The notes beneath the pieces are model-generated. The model saw only the letters and a list, made by a program, of their open reading frames with translations, searched no databases and was not told the origin of the DNA. From contig JAKRSD010000007.1 in the NCBI GenBank assembly GCA_022402535.1, positions 77,110 to 141,109 on the forward strand: a stretch of 64,000 nucleotides of DNA. The letters run 5' to 3'. The stretch comes from Flavobacteriales bacterium. GTDB lineage: Bacteria > Bacteroidota > Bacteroidia > CAIKAF01. The position numbers and the translations under genes were made by a program. Shown one piece after another: positions 61,659-64,000 of this stretch; the stretch's first letter is position 1, and each line of letters begins with the position of its first letter.

Positions 61659-62615
61659 TTAATTCACCAAAAAATGGCGGATTAACCCCAAAAATTCGTT
61701 GCGCATTTTGGGATTGGGCACATGTCCCGAATTGGGAAGCACGGCCAGTTCGGCATGTAGGGTATCGGCCAGTTTTTCGCCATACCGGAGCGGAAATACC
61801 TGATCATCGGCACACCAGAGTACTTTGTTTTTTACATAAGGCGAAAGGTTACTTTGCCTGTATTTGGCGGCATTTTCCACCAGTTCGCGCATAAGCGCTT
61901 TTTTGATATCGGCATTTTTGAGTGTTTCATTGGCGTGTATCTGCCGGTACAGAAAATCGGGAATGGGAGGCTCGGCCGAAAACACAAACTTAAACCCGTG
62001 TTTGAGCGCCTCCACCGTTTCGGGAATAAATAATTCTTCGGGTTTGGATACCTGGGCACGGGCACACATGGAATCCACGTCGTTGGCCCCAAAAACAGGT
62101 CCGGGACTGTTAATAATCAACAGTTCTTTGGTTCCCTGCGGGCGCTGATGCAGCATTTCGAAACTTACAAATCCGCCGTAAGAAATACCCGCAATCAAGT
62201 CGGGAGTAAAATTCAGTTCATCGCAAAGTTTCCACATCATCCGGGCCTGATTGGTAAGCGTGGGTTCCACTTTTCCGGTAGATTCTCCGAACCACATCAG
62301 ATCGGGCACAATAAACTGCAAGTCCGACTCCAGTCCCAACATAGGATCGAGCCAGGTAGTGGCACCCCCCAGTCCGAATCCGTGTACCAACAGCACTTTT
62401 TTAGCGCCTTCTCCGCCGCGATAGTAATAAATTTCGGCGGAGTCGGTTTTTAGCGTTTCCCCACGAAAACCCGCCACATAAAGCCGCGCATCACGCACCT
62501 GGTTCACCAGCGACAAGGTATGTGTATATCCGTACCATCCTGTTATGGAAACCAATACCGCTAAAACGGAAAGGATAATGATTCGTTTTTTCTTTTTTTG
62601 ATTCACGTTGTTCAT
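61659..62615 (-). CDS. Membrane-anchored alpha/beta hydrolase
   Basis: The protein has 318 residues. A basic start (NQKKKKR) is followed by one hydrophobic span (about residues 11-29), which anchors the enzyme in the inner membrane. VLLVHGFGLGGATTWLD forms the oxyanion region, GISYGG the nucleophile elbow (Ser), ADDQVFPL the Asp and NSGHVPN the His. The substrate is unknown. It starts 2 bp from the stop of scoB, so it is probably co-transcribed with the CoA-transferase genes. Confidence 0.87.
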   Translation of the reverse strand: MNNVNQKKKKRIIILSVLAVLVSITGWYGYTHTLSLVNQVRDARLYVAGFRGETLKTDSAEIYYYRGGEGAKKVLLVHGFGLGGATTWLDPMLGLESDLQFIVPDLMWFGESTGKVEPTLTNQARMMWKLCDELNFTPDLIAGISYGGFVSFEMLHQRPQGTKELLIINSPGPVFGANDVDSMCARAQVSKPEELFIPETVEALKHGFKFVFSAEPPIPDFLYRQIHANETLKNADIKKALMRELVENAAKYRQSNLSPYVKNKVLWCADDQVFPLRYGEKLADTLHAELAVLPNSGHVPNPKMRNEFLGLIRHFLVN

Positions 62616-62617
62616 TG

Positions 62618-63274
62618 CTAAAGAGCCATTTCAGGAACATCACCTTCTATGATCAGTTTGCCGGCGGTGGCTTTCTGTATATCTTCCACCGAAACCCCGG
62701 GTGCTCTTTCGAGGAGTTTAAATCCTCCTTCGGGAACCACTTCAAGCACGGCCAGTTCGGTAACGATTTTTTTCACGCATCCTACGCCGGTTAAGGGCAG
62801 AGAACACTTGGGCAACAGTTTGCTTTCTCCGGCTTTGTTGACATGCTGCATGGCCACAATAATATTTTTGGCCGAAGCCACCAAATCCATGGCACCGCCC
62901 ATGCCTTTCACCATTTTACCGGGAATTTTCCAGTTGGCAATGTCCCCGTTTTCACTCACTTCCATTGCCCCCAAAATGGTAAGATGCACCTTGCCGGCAC
63001 GAATCATACCGAAGCTCATGGCGCTGTCGAATATAGCGGAACCAGGCAGCGTGGTTACGGTTTGTTTTCCGGCATTGATCAGATCGGCATCTTCTTCACC
63101 CTCAAAAGGAAAAGGCCCCATGCCCAACAGCCCGTTTTCTGACTGAAGCACTACATTTACTCCTTCGGGAATATAATTGGCTACCAGGGTGGGAATTCCG
63201 ATTCCGAGATTTACATACATACCGTCTTTTACTTCTTTGGCTATGCGTTTGGCTATTCCTGTTTTATCTAACAT
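62618..63274 (-). CDS. scoB: 3-oxoacid CoA-transferase subunit B
   Basis: The protein has 218 residues. The catalytic Glu is in [31 protein letters not shown] is the CoA-transferase loop and [15 protein letters not shown] the second conserved block. It works with ScoA as a heteromer that moves CoA from succinyl-CoA to acetoacetate. Its partner gene stands upstream, at 63727-64000, but is separated by the four-helix-bundle element instead of adjoining it as usual. Confidence 0.95.
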   Translation of the reverse strand: MLDKTGIAKRIAKEVKDGMYVNLGIGIPTLVANYIPEGVNVVLQSENGLLGMGPFPFEGEEDADLINAGKQTVTTLPGSAIFDSAMSFGMIRAGKVHLTILGAMEVSENGDIANWKIPGKMVKGMGGAMDLVASAKNIIVAMQHVNKAGESKLLPKCSLPLTGVGCVKKIVTELAVLEVVPEGGFKLLERAPGVSVEDIQKATAGKLIIEGDVPEMAL

Positions 63275-63286
63275 ATTCTAATTTGA

Positions 63287-63315
63287 TGATTTGAAAATTT
63301 GGTGATTTGATGATG
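63287..63315 (+). repeat. 29-bp inverted repeat, left end of the four-helix-bundle element
   Basis: TGATTTGAAAATTTGGTGAT and the following nine bases are the reverse complement of 63693-63721 at 25 of 29 positions. The two flank the gene at 63329-63676. Confidence 0.85.
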
Positions 63316-63328
63316 TAGTTCTTCGATA

Positions 63329-63676
63329 TTACTTCTTGGAGGTGGAAATTATTTTTGATAAAATTTTATTGATGGATTCTATTTCTTGAATTAATTCAAT
63401 TGGACTGGGATAGTTTTCTGATTTTTCACAAAGGGATAACCAATAGGTTGTTTCGTCTGCTTCTTTAGCTGCAAGTTTTATTTTATGTATGAAATCCACT
63501 TTGCTTTGAGCATTCTGAGCTTCTCTTACATTTGCGCCAATAGAAGTCCCAGACCGAAATAATTGATTAGCAATATTGAATTTTCGTTTTTCTTCCAATA
63601 ATTCTGTGAATGAAATAATCTTCAACGCAAAATCAAACGTTAAATCAACAATCAGATTGGGTTTGTCTGTCCTCAT
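63329..63676 (-). CDS. Four-helix-bundle protein (23S rRNA intervening-sequence protein / S23 family)
   Basis: The protein has 115 residues and is entirely helical. The family signature is seen in VDLTFDFALKIISFTELL, NIANQLFRSGTSIGANVREA and VDFIHKIKLAAKEADETTYW. In some bacteria such genes lie inside 23S rRNA intervening sequences; in Bacteroidota they occur at many other places, with unknown function. The related Avd protein of diversity-generating retroelements is also a four-helix bundle. Here it stands between scoA and scoB and is flanked by 29-bp inverted repeats, so it reads as an insertion in the operon. Its codons are AT-rich compared with sco genes. Confidence 0.9.
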   Translation of the reverse strand: MRTDKPNLIVDLTFDFALKIISFTELLEEKRKFNIANQLFRSGTSIGANVREAQNAQSKVDFIHKIKLAAKEADETTYWLSLCEKSENYPSPIELIQEIESINKILSKIISTSKK

Positions 63677-63692
63677 GATTGATCTTAATGCT

Positions 63693-63721
63693 CATTATCA
63701 AATTGCCAAATTTTCAAATTA
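63693..63721 (-). repeat. 29-bp inverted repeat, right end of the four-helix-bundle element
   Basis: CATTATCAAATTGCCAAATT and the following nine bases pair with 63287-63315. It ends 6 bp before the stop codon of scoA. Confidence 0.85.
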
Positions 63722-63726
63722 CCAGA

Positions 63727-64000
63727 TTACTTATTTCTAACCGTACGTTGTTCAATCCGTTTCTCAAACTTTTCTCCTTTAAAAATGCGGTGAACATAAA
63801 TTCCCGGAACATGAATCTGATCGGGGTCTAATTCACCGGCAGGAACCAGTTCTTCTACTTCAGCCACGGTAATTTTTCCGGCCATGGCCATCATGGGGTT
63901 AAAATTTCGAGCCGTGTAACGGAAGATCAGATTTCCGGCAGTATCGCCCTTCCAGGCTTTTACCAGCGCAAAATCGGCATCAAAAGCATGTTCGAGCAGA
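63727..64000 (-). CDS. scoA: 3-oxoacid CoA-transferase subunit A, C-terminal part (runs off the window)
   Basis: Read on the minus strand, the last 91 codons encode [20 protein letters not shown], then [40 protein letters not shown] and [20 protein letters not shown], ending at a TAA (63727-63729). This is the C-terminal part of the alpha subunit of succinyl-CoA:3-ketoacid CoA-transferase. The N-terminal part lies beyond position 64000. It would be the first gene of the scoA - element - scoB - hydrolase unit. Confidence 0.93.
   Translation of the reverse strand, partial: LLEHAFDADFALVKAWKGDTAGNLIFRYTARNFNPMMAMAGKITVAEVEELVPAGELDPDQIHVPGIYVHRIFKGEKFEKRIEQRTVRNK

Noticed and set aside
61012-61662. 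216-codon plus-strand frame inside the oligopeptidase gene
   Set aside because: Antisense shadow of a complete S9 peptidase gene; low-complexity, His/Phe-rich peptide.
63287-63721. Diversity-generating retroelement (Avd-like protein)
   Set aside because: The protein fold is similar, but no reverse transcriptase, template repeat or variable repeat is in the window.

Overview
The window comes from a Bacteroidota chromosome. The evidence is: promoters that fit the Bacteroidota -33/-7 consensus (TTTG, 17-21 bp, TAnnTTTG) upstream of several genes; PepSY-like and outer-membrane barrel secreted proteins; a LuxC-type acyl-CoA reductase / ferredoxin / serC / serA block; and a flexirubin (aryl polyene) type pigment locus. 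No rRNA, tRNA, plasmid or phage genes were seen. The genus cannot be fixed from the sequence.

Layout. (1) 1-2449: two copies of a 'secreted protein + outer-membrane barrel' gene pair, with a scar left by recombination between them. (2) 2505-8729: housekeeping genes: a PepSY-like protein, acyl-CoA reductase, 2[4Fe-4S] ferredoxin, a secreted protein of unknown role, a hemerythrin-like protein, serC, serA and gatC. (3) 8842-46381: a winged-helix regulator with a palindrome over its own promoter, followed by 35 closely packed genes on the + strand that build and export a surface polysaccharide. These comprise an ABC exporter (Wzm/Wzt), two sets of deoxy-/amino-sugar enzymes (an EvaA-type 2,3-dehydratase route and an FdtA/B/C-type 3-amino route), a carbamoyltransferase, a fused glutaminase/sugar amidotransferase, about fourteen glycosyltransferases, two large multi-pass membrane proteins, methyltransferases and a Wzx-type flippase. 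Several genes inside it are markedly AT-rich, which suggests a mosaic built by gene transfer. (4) 46382-47812: an array of hairpin-forming repeats with a GIY-YIG nuclease gene in its middle. (5) 47813-49063 (-): one more glycosyltransferase. (6) 49127-58951: a pigment locus with a C45 Ntn-hydrolase, a PaaK-like acid ligase, a halogenase-like flavoenzyme, tyrosine ammonia-lyase, ketoreductase, ketosynthase, acyl carrier protein and an LpxL-like acyltransferase. (7) 58952-59574: a second, unrelated array of short palindromes. (8) 59575-64000 (-): oligopeptidase B, a membrane-anchored alpha/beta hydrolase, and the CoA-transferase genes scoB and scoA, which are separated by a small element made of a four-helix-bundle gene between inverted repeats.

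How the genes fit together. In region 3 the sugar enzymes should act on dTDP-4-keto-6-deoxyglucose, whose synthesis genes (rmlA, rmlB) are not in the window. The glycosyltransferases would assemble the chain and Wzm/Wzt and/or the flippase would move it across the inner membrane. In region 6 the lyase would make 4-coumarate, the ligase would activate it, the ACP/ketosynthase/ketoreductase set would extend it to a polyene, and the flavoenzyme and acyltransferase would tailor it.

The best candidates for something undescribed are the four-helix-bundle element in the scoAB operon (63287-63721), the GIY-YIG gene inside its hairpin array (46382-47812), and the self-overlapping operator of the regulator in front of the polysaccharide operon (8798-8842).
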